Shown in pieces: positions 53,763 to 62,199 of a DNA stretch of 64,000 nt. The notes under the pieces are model-generated. The model worked only from the letters and a program-made list of their open reading frames with translations, made no database searches and was not told where the DNA came from. The stretch spans positions 1-64,000 of the forward strand of contig NZ_CANNGP010000027.1 of the NCBI RefSeq assembly GCF_947504105.1, read 5' to 3'. Origin of the DNA: an uncultured Tateyamaria sp. GTDB lineage: Bacteria; Pseudomonadota; Alphaproteobacteria; Rhodobacterales; Rhodobacteraceae. The position numbers were made by a program, and so were the translations under genes. Every line of letters begins with the position of its first letter. Within the stretch, counting starts at the first letter, position 1.

Positions 53763-54221
53763 ATGGCACTTGATTCAACAGATCGCCGTATCCTGTCTGC
53801 TTTGCAAAAACAGGGGCGCATGTCGAATGCCGACCTGAGTGAGGCGGTGCATTTGTCGCCATCGGCGTGCCATCGGCGCGTGCAACGGCTCGAACAAGCG
53901 GGGTACATCCGTGACTACGTGGCCTTGCTCGATGCCCGAAAGATGGGTGTGCCGACTACCGTCTTTGTCGAGATCACACTGCAGGGTCAGGCGGACGAAG
54001 TACTTGAAGCCTTTGAAAAAGCGGTCGCGCGCATCCCGGATGTGCTAGAGTGTCATCTGATGGCGGGCACCGCGGACTACATCCTCAAGGTAGTTGCAGA
54101 AGGGACTGAGGACTTCGCGCGCATCCACCGTCAACATCTCGCGCGCTTACCCGGGGTGGCACAAATGCAGTCAAGCTTTGCACTTAGAACTGTTTTTAAA
54201 ACAACGGCTTTGCCAGTCTGA
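53763..54221 (+). CDS. Lrp/AsnC-family regulator (AldR-like)
   Basis: The 152-residue protein has the helix-turn-helix NADLSEAVHLSPSACHRRVQ and a RAM domain (FVEITLQGQADEVLEAFEKA, LECHLMAGTADYILKV). The chosen ATG follows GAAGGAT at 9 nt; upstream ATGs lack a site and one lies near the half-site cluster. It likely activates ald in response to alanine. Confidence 0.88.
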   Translation: MALDSTDRRILSALQKQGRMSNADLSEAVHLSPSACHRRVQRLEQAGYIRDYVALLDARKMGVPTTVFVEITLQGQADEVLEAFEKAVARIPDVLECHLMAGTADYILKVVAEGTEDFARIHRQHLARLPGVAQMQSSFALRTVFKTTALPV

Positions 54222-54339
54222 CCTGCACCGCGACATAGGGCCATTATTTTGGCCGTCGTCATATAGCGGTGATGTTCATCAGGCACGCACACGGAGGGCG
54301 CGAATCGCCGCAATCCAACTACATATTTGGGAGTTCACG

Positions 54340-56235
54340 ATGAAAGACGCAGATACTCAGGACTTGTCCTTTGACGATTGGGACGAGCTGAAATTTCCAC
54401 GTAAAACAACGCAGGGCTTTGATGAGGTCGTAGAGCGTGCCATTTCGCGCCGGGGGTTCTTGGGGGGCGTCGTGGCCTTCGGGTCGGGTGCGGCCGTGAT
54501 GGGAACCGGTATGCTGAAGGGGACAACGGCAATGGCCGGTCAATCCTCGCGTTTTGCCTTTGAACAACTGGCACCACAGACCGACGGCACCGTGCATGTG
54601 CCCGAAGGGTATACGTGGGATGTGCTGGTCCGCTGGGGTGATCCGCTGTTCTCGGACGTGCCCGCATTCGATCCGGCGAATGGCGTGCCCGTCGCGGGCT
54701 CAGACCGTGTGTTTGCCGAAAACACTGACGGCATGCATCTCTTTACCGTGGGCAACAAACAGATCCTCGCGGTCAACAACGAGTATGCCAACCGCGAGAC
54801 CAACCTGCCCAACAGCGAAGAAGGCGTGCCTGCCTCGGCAGACGACGTGACGATCTTCCAGAACCTGCAGGGCGTCACCATCATGGAAGTGGCCGAAGGT
54901 GACGATGGCTGGGGTGTTGTGATCGACAGCCCCTACAACCGCCGTATCACGCACAACACTCCGATGACATTGGATGGCCCCGCAGCCGGCCACGATCTGC
55001 TCAAGACCGAAGCGGATGCCACGGGTACGGCATCGCTGGGTACAATGAACAATTGTGGATCGGGTCCGACCCCCTGGGGCACCTACCTGACGTGCGAGGA
55101 AAACTTCAACGGCTACTTCGGCGCGACGGGCGACATGCCCACCGACGAAACGACGGTCGCAGGCTTTGAACGCTACGGCGTCGGTTCGGACGGTTGGGGT
55201 TATGACTACCACAAGTGGGACGCCCGCTTTGACGTCAGCCAGAACCCGAATGAACCGCATCGCGTGGGCTACGTTGTTGAAATCGATCCGACCAACCCCG
55301 ATGCCACGCCCGTCAAGCACACTGCACTTGGCCGCTTCAAGCATGAGAACGCGGCTTGCGCTCTGGCGCCCGATGGCCGCGTTGCCGTCTACATGGGCGA
55401 CGATGAGCGGGGCGAGTTCATGTACAAGTGGCTGTCACGCGACGTGTACGTACCGGGTGGCGATACCTCGAGCTTGCTGAGCGACGGGCAGCTTTATGCG
55501 GCCAAGTTCAACGACAACATGACGGGCGAATGGGTGGCGCTGACACCCGACGCAACCGGTATGGACGAGGCGCATATCGCGATCTTCACCCGCATAGCTG
55601 CCTCAGCCGTGGGTGCCACGACAATGGACCGGCCCGAATGGGTGGCGGTAAACCCCACGGCGGTCGAAGCCTATTGCTGCCTGACCAACAACAAGAACCG
55701 TGGCGTGAAGCCAAATGCAGGGGGAGACGACACGTCGGTCAACGGCCCCAACCCGCGGGATGCCAACAATTTCGGTCAGATCGTGCGGTGGCGTCCCCAT
55801 GGGGACAATCATGCCGCCAACACCTTTGACTGGGATCTTTACGTGATGGCGGGCAACCCCAAGGCGCAGGAAGGACCCTACAAAGGATCGGCCAACGTCA
55901 ACGAAGGCAACCTGTTCAACTCGCCCGATGGCATGGCGATCGACTCGACTGGTTTGATGTGGATCCAGACCGACGGGGACGACAGCAACGAAGGTGAATT
56001 CGAAGGTATGGGCAACAACCAGATGCTGGCGGGCGACCCGGTCACGGGTGAAATCCGCCGGTTCCTGACCGGTCCAAACGGGTCCGAGGTGACAGGTCTG
56101 ACCTGGTCGGCAGACCGCCGCACGATGTTCGTGGGCATCCAGCATCCGGGTGCACCGTTCCCGGACGGCGAAGGGTCGCTGCCCCGCTCTTCCATCGTTG
56201 TGGTCAAGCGCGACGACAACGCTTTGGTGGGCTAG
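54340..56235 (+). CDS. PhoX-family (DUF839) Tat-exported phosphatase-like protein
   Basis: The 631-residue protein has a Tat signal (SRRGFLGGVVAFGSGAAVMG) about 35 residues in, then a DUF839/PhoX beta-propeller: EGYTWDVLVRWGDPLF, NCGSGPTPWGTYLTCEENFN, GRFKHENAACALAPDGRVAV, RPEWVAVNP, FNSPDGMAIDSTGLMWIQTD. PhoX enzymes are calcium/iron alkaline phosphatases; the Cys in NNCGSG and the acidic clusters are consistent. Long N-terminal residues before the Tat motif are normal for the family. Confidence 0.88.
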   Translation: MKDADTQDLSFDDWDELKFPRKTTQGFDEVVERAISRRGFLGGVVAFGSGAAVMGTGMLKGTTAMAGQSSRFAFEQLAPQTDGTVHVPEGYTWDVLVRWGDPLFSDVPAFDPANGVPVAGSDRVFAENTDGMHLFTVGNKQILAVNNEYANRETNLPNSEEGVPASADDVTIFQNLQGVTIMEVAEGDDGWGVVIDSPYNRRITHNTPMTLDGPAAGHDLLKTEADATGTASLGTMNNCGSGPTPWGTYLTCEENFNGYFGATGDMPTDETTVAGFERYGVGSDGWGYDYHKWDARFDVSQNPNEPHRVGYVVEIDPTNPDATPVKHTALGRFKHENAACALAPDGRVAVYMGDDERGEFMYKWLSRDVYVPGGDTSSLLSDGQLYAAKFNDNMTGEWVALTPDATGMDEAHIAIFTRIAASAVGATTMDRPEWVAVNPTAVEAYCCLTNNKNRGVKPNAGGDDTSVNGPNPRDANNFGQIVRWRPHGDNHAANTFDWDLYVMAGNPKAQEGPYKGSANVNEGNLFNSPDGMAIDSTGLMWIQTDGDDSNEGEFEGMGNNQMLAGDPVTGEIRRFLTGPNGSEVTGLTWSADRRTMFVGIQHPGAPFPDGEGSLPRSSIVVVKRDDNALVG

Positions 56236-56253
56236 GCCGCTTTGCAGCACGGT

Positions 56254-56279
56254 TCGGGCGTTTTGCAATAGACGCCCGA
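56254..56279 (+). terminator. hairpin after phoX-like gene
   Basis: TCGGGCGT (56254-56261) pairs with ACGCCCGA (56272-56279) around a 10-nt loop. It has no T-run, so it is only a probable terminator. Confidence 0.4.
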
Positions 56280-56442
56280 GCCACTTCACGCCTTTGCCGC
56301 GCCGGCTCTCGAGGAGTGCGGTACCAGGCGCTGAGTTCCATTTTTGATGACCGTTCCGTGGGACGAAGCCGACCTCCATCGTTCCTGATACAATGACTGC
56401 TTTACGAGCAGGAGCTAGTCTCCAATCAGGTTTGATTGGTTA

Positions 56443-56913
56443 TCACTGTTGACTGCGCGAATATCGACGCCAGCCGAAGAAGATCGTGCCGAGTAGAACA
56501 AAAACGCCGCCAATGCGCATAAAACTACTACCCATGAACCGAAGTTGATTCAGCATAATTTTACTACGTATAATACCTGACGCCTGATCATAATAAGCTG
56601 CCACGATGTCTCCCGCTTCATGCGGTTTAGGCGCGACCCAAGTGTTTCCAATATACCGAATGCTGTTCCCATTGGACGCTTCTGCTTCAAAGGTCGGCCT
56701 ATAGACCGTCCCGTTGTCTCCGCGACGTTCTTCCACGGTTGTGACTAAAGCTTCTACTGCGACTGAATTTCTCGAGAAGTTGGCAGAAGAATAACTCATC
56801 CATATGCCAATGCAGAAAAATAACGGCCCAATTGTCACGGCTAGGTACGGAAGCGTCTTGATGCTTCGAACGAAGAAATCAAAAAAGCTTATCGGCATTG
56901 AAAACATCGACAT
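56443..56913 (-). CDS. DUF3592 membrane protein
   Basis: The 156-residue protein has two spans (about 17-38 and 127-147) flanking a DUF3592 extracytoplasmic domain (VEALVTTVEERRGDNGTVYR, PKPHEAGDIVAAYYDQ). It is AT-richer than its neighbours and stands alone next to a MITE-like element, so it may be acquired. Confidence 0.7.
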   Translation of the reverse strand: MSMFSMPISFFDFFVRSIKTLPYLAVTIGPLFFCIGIWMSYSSANFSRNSVAVEALVTTVEERRGDNGTVYRPTFEAEASNGNSIRYIGNTWVAPKPHEAGDIVAAYYDQASGIIRSKIMLNQLRFMGSSFMRIGGVFVLLGTIFFGWRRYSRSQQ

Positions 56914-57067
56914 TTTCTGAGGCCACCTTAAACAATAGTCTTCAATGCATCGGTGAGCGACACTGCCCATTAACTGCCTTCCGTGTATGTCAGCATCCAG
57001 AGGTGATTGGAAGTTTCAAGGGGCTCCTGCAAAACCGGAAATTCATTGCTTCTGCAGCATATGGAAA

Positions 57068-57301
57068 TTTGGGCTGATTGTGTTGAAAAACTCCGGTTTT
57101 TGCTAGAATGAGTGAAAAACTGGCGCATAGAACGCCTCTTCGAAAATTCATCGAGGGGGTCGGCCCAGGACCGGTGCCGGCGACGTCGGATGCGCTCAGA
57201 GGCTCCAGCGGGCACTAGGTATCAAGTCTATGGCTGCAACGGATTCTGGCAGAAAACTGCAGCTGTCAGATTTTCGAGTTTTTCAACACAATCGGCTCAA
57301 A
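57068..57301. mobile_element. MITE-like element with 26-bp inverted termini
   Basis: Left end 57068-57093 and right end 57276-57301 are inverted copies differing at two positions, sharing GATTGTGTTGAAAAACTC. The 234-bp body has no transposase frame. Ends of this kind occur on transposase-bearing insertion sequences, so this is a non-autonomous or internally deleted derivative. It fills part of the 538-bp gap between the DUF3592 gene and rpsU. Confidence 0.75.
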
Positions 57302-57390
57302 GCCGACCCTTGCCAAATGTGAGGACTAGCGCTCATCGCAGGGCTAACCTGCGCGGTCACTGTTGCGTTACAGTGTCGACCACCACAAAA

Positions 57391-57420
57391 GAAAAACCCC
57401 GCAGCCGGGCGGCTACGGGG
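57391..57420 (-). terminator. terminator after rpsU
   Basis: On the minus strand CCCCGTAGCCG pairs with GGCTGCGGGG and is followed by TTTTTC. It lies about 30 bp after the rpsU stop. Confidence 0.8.
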
Positions 57421-57450
57421 TTCTTGAATTCATCAGCTTACGCTATCGGC

Positions 57451-57657
57451 TCAAAGGAGCCCTTCGCGTTGCGCTTTTTTACGAGCCAACTTACGGGCCC
57501 GGCGGATCGCTTCAGCTTTCTCGCGCGCTTTTTTCTCGGACGGTTTCTCGAAATGTTGCTTCAGCTTCATTTCACGGAAGACGCCTTCGCGCTGCAGCTT
57601 CTTCTTCAGGGCACGAAGCGCCTGATCGACATTGTTGTCGCGAACACTAACCTGCAT
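57451..57657 (-). CDS. rpsU: ribosomal protein S21
   Basis: The 68-residue bS21 reads [40 protein letters not shown] and a basic tail. AGGTGG lies upstream of the ATG. It is a monocistronic gene with a strong terminator. Confidence 0.97.
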   Translation of the reverse strand: MQVSVRDNNVDQALRALKKKLQREGVFREMKLKQHFEKPSEKKAREKAEAIRRARKLARKKAQREGLL

Positions 57658-57767
57658 GTGGTTGTCACCACCTTTCTAGATTTGAGTTGCAAGGATTTGC
57701 AGGAAGTGGCCAGTTAGCAAACCGATCCGGGTTTGTCCAGTGTTGGGTTCGTATCAAGGCAAGCTGA

Positions 57768-58949
57768 TCAGAAGATAAAGTCGTTCGCCAACAGGCTGTC
57801 GATATCCACATCAAGCAGGCGTATATTGTTGCCTGCCCCGTCGCTGATCACCACATCATCGCCAACCTGGCGCAAATGTCCGTCCGTGCGCAGGTCTTGG
57901 AACGAGGTGATGTTGGACGCGGGGCGCAGATCGATTCGATCCTGCTCTTGTACGCCGTCGAAATCGACGACCACGTCCCGGTTGTTGGAAAACACGAATA
58001 TGTCGGCGCCATTGCCACCCGCCATCCGGTCATTGCCTGCGCCGCCCTCCAGACGGTCATTGCCATCGCCACCGACCAATGTGTCGTTGCCACGATCTCC
58101 GCGCAGAGCGTCATTGCCGTCTATGCCAAAGAGCAAATCATTGCCGCGTCCGCCGTTCAGCGTGTCAGCGCCACCGCCACCAAAAGCGGTGTCATTGCCA
58201 TTGTCGCCGTTCAGACGGTCACGCCCGTCCGCGCCTTCCAGCCTGTCGTTGCCAGCGTTGCCGCTCATCTGGTCGTTGCCGCCACCGCCGCGCATCAGGT
58301 CCGCCTGCGTGCCGCCCCACATCCGGTCATTGCCGGGGCCGCCGTTTACCGTGTCGGTGCCGCCAGCACCAAACAGACGATCATTGCCACCTTGTCCCAC
58401 CAACAACTCGTTCTGGCCGGAACCGATCAAACGGTCGTTGCCTGACGTTCCGGTCAGGTTACCGCCGCCGCCGCCGCCAGAGCCGCCTCCCGTGTCCAAT
58501 TGCACTGAGGCTCCCGTGGACGCAAAATTCTGCGTGACGTAAACCGCGTCAAAGCCGCGATTGTCGCCGACCTCGATCCCGATCCCGATCAAGTCGAAGT
58601 CCGGGTTCAGGATATTGGCCCTGTGACCGGGACTGTTCATCAGCGATACGTGCAGATCTTGAACATCGTCCGCGATACCCGGGGCGCCCTGTTCGGGCTG
58701 GTAAGCGATGTTCTCGCCCCAAGTCCACTGCCCTTCAAAGGCAAAGCCGGCATCGCGCATCCGGTCGCCCGGATCGGAACCGCCGACGCCCGTATGACTG
58801 AAGATGCGGGTGTCATCCATCCAGACACTGTGGTCCTCGCTTGCATCGTTCAGACGTAATTCGAGGGCCAGTGGGTCGAGTCCGCGCGACGTGCGTTCGT
58901 CATTGATCAATTCAAGCATCTGGCGTTCAAATGCGTTGGCTACTGACAT
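57768..58949 (-). CDS. CAP-domain protein with RTX calcium repeats
   Basis: The 393-residue protein has an N-terminal CAP/SCP domain (about 8-150: MLELINDERTSRGLDPL, IFSHTGVGG, WGENIAYQP, SLMNSPGHRANIL). A Gly-rich linker is followed by about 15 RTX nonapeptides (GGxGxDxLx, about 170-315) and a type I secretion-like tail rich in Asp and Leu. No N-terminal signal is seen, as expected for type I export. No type I transporter is in the window. Confidence 0.9.
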   Translation of the reverse strand: MSVANAFERQMLELINDERTSRGLDPLALELRLNDASEDHSVWMDDTRIFSHTGVGGSDPGDRMRDAGFAFEGQWTWGENIAYQPEQGAPGIADDVQDLHVSLMNSPGHRANILNPDFDLIGIGIEVGDNRGFDAVYVTQNFASTGASVQLDTGGGSGGGGGGNLTGTSGNDRLIGSGQNELLVGQGGNDRLFGAGGTDTVNGGPGNDRMWGGTQADLMRGGGGNDQMSGNAGNDRLEGADGRDRLNGDNGNDTAFGGGGADTLNGGRGNDLLFGIDGNDALRGDRGNDTLVGGDGNDRLEGGAGNDRMAGGNGADIFVFSNNRDVVVDFDGVQEQDRIDLRPASNITSFQDLRTDGHLRQVGDDVVISDGAGNNIRLLDVDIDSLLANDFIF

Positions 58950-59227
58950 GATAGGGTCTCCCGTTTGGTTGCGCTCCGGGGGTGTTTCACGTGTCGAAAC
59001 CTGTGCAGCAAGCCGCGCAGATATCTGGCCACATTCCAGCAGAACACCGCATGTCAGCCCCGAACGCAGGGGCGGTATTTCGCCCAGAGGTCTAAGGGCT
59101 GTTTGTGTCGGCTTGGGCCTGCCGGTGTTCTCGTCGCAAGTGGCAGATAAAAGCCGTCCGGTGTGGCCAAGGGACGCGGACGCCCGTTGCCCTTGCCCCG
59201 CTTCGGACACCGCTCTACTTTTGGCCC

Positions 59228-59923
59228 ATGTCTGACACGCCCCACGATATCATCGACCGCCTTTTGGATGAGGCTCTTATGCACGTGGCTTTTGACGGTT
59301 GGTCCGAGGTGACATTCAGAGCGGCGGCAAAGGATGCGGATATCGCATTGCCCGTGGCGCGGGCTGTCTGTCCACGCGGAGCGGTGGACTTGGCCTTGGC
59401 CTACCATGCGCGCGGTGACGCAGCCATGATCACCCGCCTGACATCAGAAGACCTGCCGGATCGGTTCCGCGACAAGATTACAGCGGCTGTCCGCTTCCGA
59501 ATCGAGTCGGTGACAGACAAGGAAGCCGTCCGTCGTGGTACGACGCTGTTTGCACTTCCAATGCATGCGGCTGACGGGGCCAAGGCAATCTGGGGTACCG
59601 CGGACAAGATCTGGACGGCACTGGGCGACACGTCGGACGATGTAAACTGGTACACCAAGCGCGCCACGCTGTCCGGAGTGTACTCTTCCACCGTGCTCTA
59701 TTGGTTGGGCGATGACAGCATCGACAATCAGGCGACATGGGCGTTCCTTGATCGGCGCATTGACGACGTGATGCAGATCGAGAAGGTCAAGGCGCAGGTG
59801 CGCGAAAGCAAGATGCTGTCGACGCTCTTTGCCGGGCCCAACTGGCTGCTCGATCAGATCAAGGCACCATCGCGCATGTCCGACACGGACTTGCCCGGTA
59901 CGTGGTCATCCCCACGCAACTGA
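59228..59923 (+). CDS. COQ9-family ubiquinone biosynthesis protein
   Basis: The 231-residue protein starts HDIIDRLLDEALMHVAFDGW and has the TetR-like N-terminal helices, then WGTADKIWTALGDTSDDVNW, YTKRATLSGVYSSTVLYWL and a C-terminal lipid-binding helix. COQ9 presents lipid quinone intermediates to COQ7. Its end overlaps the convergent membrane gene by 18 bp. Confidence 0.9.
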   Translation: MSDTPHDIIDRLLDEALMHVAFDGWSEVTFRAAAKDADIALPVARAVCPRGAVDLALAYHARGDAAMITRLTSEDLPDRFRDKITAAVRFRIESVTDKEAVRRGTTLFALPMHAADGAKAIWGTADKIWTALGDTSDDVNWYTKRATLSGVYSSTVLYWLGDDSIDNQATWAFLDRRIDDVMQIEKVKAQVRESKMLSTLFAGPNWLLDQIKAPSRMSDTDLPGTWSSPRN

Positions 59924-60253
59924 CCAGATCAGGATCGCGGTGACCTGAACGGCGACCACAACAAGATTTGTCAAAACGACCGGGCTCCCCAATCCCACGA
60001 CCACCACCGTGGCCAGTTTGTAAGTGATCTGGACCCCAAACAGGGCAAAGCTCATGGGCACGGCCCAAGAATGGTTTCCGATGTGCAAGGTGATGAGTGC
60101 TGCGCTTGCGAGCGCAATCGCGGCGTAGACACATGCAAGGATGCGTCTTGCATCCGTATCCGGACCAAAGGCTTCGTTCATCGTGCCGTTCATCAATCCT
60201 GATATGACCGGGACGAGAATAATCAGGTTCAGTCCGAGCGCTGCGACCAGCAT
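59906..60253 (-). CDS. four-span membrane protein
   Basis: The 115-residue product has about four hydrophobic spans and almost no soluble part. GGAAAGG lies before the ATG. It is divergent from the quinone oxidoreductase gene. The family is not recognised with confidence. Confidence 0.7.
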   Translation of the reverse strand: MLVAALGLNLIILVPVISGLMNGTMNEAFGPDTDARRILACVYAAIALASAALITLHIGNHSWAVPMSFALFGVQITYKLATVVVVGLGSPVVLTNLVVVAVQVTAILIWSVAWG

Positions 60254-60310
60254 GTGGGTTCCTTTCCCTGGTCCTGCCGGGATACGGTGTGAAAAAGGAA
60301 AGGGATCAGA

Positions 60311-61300
60311 ATGGTTCAGGACATGCGCGCAATCGAAATCACCACCCCGGGCGGGCCGGATGTGTTGCGGGCTGTCACGCGTCCCCGTCCCACGGCAGGT
60401 CACGGACAAGTTGTGATTGAAGTGGCCTGGGCCGGGGTAAACCGTCCGGATGCGTTGCAACGGGCTGGCCTCTACAACCCGCCACCAACCGCAAGCGACC
60501 TGCCTGGTCTTGAGGCGTCGGGCACAATTGTCGAGATCGGGCCAGGTGTCAGCGGATGGGCTGTCGGGGATCAGGTCTGTGCCCTGCTGCCCGGTGGCGG
60601 CTACGCCGAATATGTTGCGACACCTGCCGCCCATTGCCTGCCGGTTCCGGAAGGTATGGGGCTCAAGGAAGCCGCGTGCCTGCCCGAAACCTATTTCACT
60701 GTCTGGTCCAACGTCTTTGTGCGCGGCGGGCTGACAGGTGGTGAGCGCTTCCTTGTGCACGGCGGTTCATCAGGAATTGGCACAACCGCAATCCAGTTGG
60801 CGAACCATTTCGGGGCGCGTGTTTTTGCAACGGCTGGATCGGAGGACAAGTGCAAAGCGTGCCGCGACTTGGGCGCCGAGGTGGCCATCAATTACCGCGA
60901 GGACGATTTCAAACAGGTGATGAAGGACGAAGGCGGCGCGCATCTGATCCTGTGCATGGTCGGCGGTCCTTACATTGCGCGCAACCTGTCCGCATTGGCC
61001 GACGACGGACGATTGGTACAGATCGCATTTCTTCAAGGCCCAAAGGCCGAGGTCAACTTTGCCCAGCTTATGACCCGCAGGCTGACCATGACCGGCAGCA
61101 CATTGCGACCGCAAAGCGATCTGGCCAAGGCGCGCATCGCGCAGGATTTGCGGGAAGCGGTATGGCCGCTGCTGTCGGCCGGGCGGATCGGGCCGGTGAT
61201 GGATTCCGAGTTTCGGCTGGACGAAGCCACGGGGGCACACGCGCGCATGGAAAGCTCGGGCCACATCGGGAAAATCGTACTGGAAGTCGCAGGCGGCTAG
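60311..61300 (+). CDS. NAD(P)H quinone oxidoreductase (zinc-less MDR, PIG3-like)
   Basis: The 329-residue protein starts VQDMRAIEITTPGGPDVLRA and has GVNRPDALQRAGLYNPPP, LPGLEASGTI, and the NADPH fold FLVHGGSSGIGTTAIQLANH. No zinc-site cysteine cluster is present. AAGGAAAGGG precedes the ATG. Confidence 0.9.
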   Translation: MVQDMRAIEITTPGGPDVLRAVTRPRPTAGHGQVVIEVAWAGVNRPDALQRAGLYNPPPTASDLPGLEASGTIVEIGPGVSGWAVGDQVCALLPGGGYAEYVATPAAHCLPVPEGMGLKEAACLPETYFTVWSNVFVRGGLTGGERFLVHGGSSGIGTTAIQLANHFGARVFATAGSEDKCKACRDLGAEVAINYREDDFKQVMKDEGGAHLILCMVGGPYIARNLSALADDGRLVQIAFLQGPKAEVNFAQLMTRRLTMTGSTLRPQSDLAKARIAQDLREAVWPLLSAGRIGPVMDSEFRLDEATGAHARMESSGHIGKIVLEVAGG

Positions 61301-61373
61301 GGCGTGATCCAAAGGCCGCCTGTCGGCGACACTATTGTCCATGGGGCTCTGCCCCCGTCCTTCGGACTCCCCC

Positions 61374-61553
61374 GTGGTATTTTCAGTCAGAAGAAACGAA
61401 GCGTTAAGGTTAACGTGTTCCTTTCTTGAGGCGGTACAGGCTGTGGAGCCGATGGCCGTGTCAGGAGAAGCAGCAGCTTCCCCCCTTCGCCCGCGGTTTT
61501 CACATTGGATGAGTGGCGCGGGCGATTTCGTTTCTTCTGACTGAAAATACCAC
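61374..61553. repeat. 27-bp inverted pair carrying the dispersed element core
   Basis: Perfect 27-bp arms at 61374-61400 and 61527-61553 carry GTGGTATTTTCAGTCAGAAG plus seven further bases, inverted around 126 bp of non-coding sequence. Each arm is preceded outside by a GGGGG/CCCCC-rich stem, as at 51127. The 350-bp gap between the oxidoreductase and tetR has no gene. Confidence 0.8.
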
Positions 61554-61634
61554 CGCCGGAGGCTCCGACACGTGCTGGCTGCGTCCGAGGCTGAAAATGA
61601 ATTGATCCGGTCTCCTTGAACATCAAACCGAATC

Positions 61635-61650
61635 GAGACATATATGTCTC
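61635..61650. promoter_or_regulatory. TetR operator palindrome GAGACATATATGTCTC
   Basis: A perfect 16-bp palindrome ends immediately before the tetR ATG. A possible -35 TTGAAC (61616-61621) and a -10 TATATG (61641-61646) inside the palindrome would start transcription at or within a few bases of the ATG. Bound TetR would block both. Confidence 0.75.
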
Positions 61651-62199
61651 ATGCGAGACAGAGGTGTATCAACAGTAGGTCATATCCTCGAAGCGGCGTT
61701 CGAGGTGTTCAGCCAAAACCCGGGCGCATCGCTGGCCGATGTCGCCAAGCAGGCGGGCGTTGGACGCGCAACGCTGCACCGTCATTTCTCGGGACGCGAC
61801 GACCTGATGATCGCGCTGACTCTGACCGCGGCCAAGGAACTGGATACCGCGGTCGAGGAGGCCACAGCCAATTGCCAGACCTATACCGAAGGTTTGGAAG
61901 CGGGGCTGCATGCCATTCTTCCGCTGGCGGCCCGGCACATGTTCCTGTCAACCGAACCGGCCAGCCAGGATCCACGTGTGACCGAGGTCTATGCCACGCA
62001 AACACGCGACCTTGCCCATGACATCGACATGGCCAAGGCCGAAGGCACCTTCGATCCACATGTCCCCACCGAATGGATCGTGCAGGGGTACGAAAACCTG
62101 ATCTACGCTGGCTGGGCCACGGTCGTTGCCGGTGATGCAACTCCGAAACAGGCGGCCGCTCTGGCCTGGCGCACCCTGACAAGAGGAACTTGCCCATGA
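61651..62199 (+). CDS. TetR-family transcriptional regulator
   Basis: The 182-residue protein has the N-terminal helix-turn-helix SLADVAKQAGVGRATLHRHF and an all-helical ligand domain. No ribosome site is present because the operator occupies that position, so a leaderless message is likely. It overlaps the desaturase gene by 4 nt and probably controls itself and that gene. Confidence 0.88.
   Translation: MRDRGVSTVGHILEAAFEVFSQNPGASLADVAKQAGVGRATLHRHFSGRDDLMIALTLTAAKELDTAVEEATANCQTYTEGLEAGLHAILPLAARHMFLSTEPASQDPRVTEVYATQTRDLAHDIDMAKAEGTFDPHVPTEWIVQGYENLIYAGWATVVAGDATPKQAAALAWRTLTRGTCP

Noticed and set aside
54230-54300. A Pho-box-like TCGTCAT-ATAG-CGGTGAT upstream of the phoX-like gene
   Set aside because: Each half-site matches the consensus at only about 5 of 7 positions, too weak to report as a site.
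57781-58445. Plus-strand frames opposite the RTX region that look repetitive
   Set aside because: The repeats are the antisense of the RTX nonapeptides. No ribosome site or independent domain is seen.
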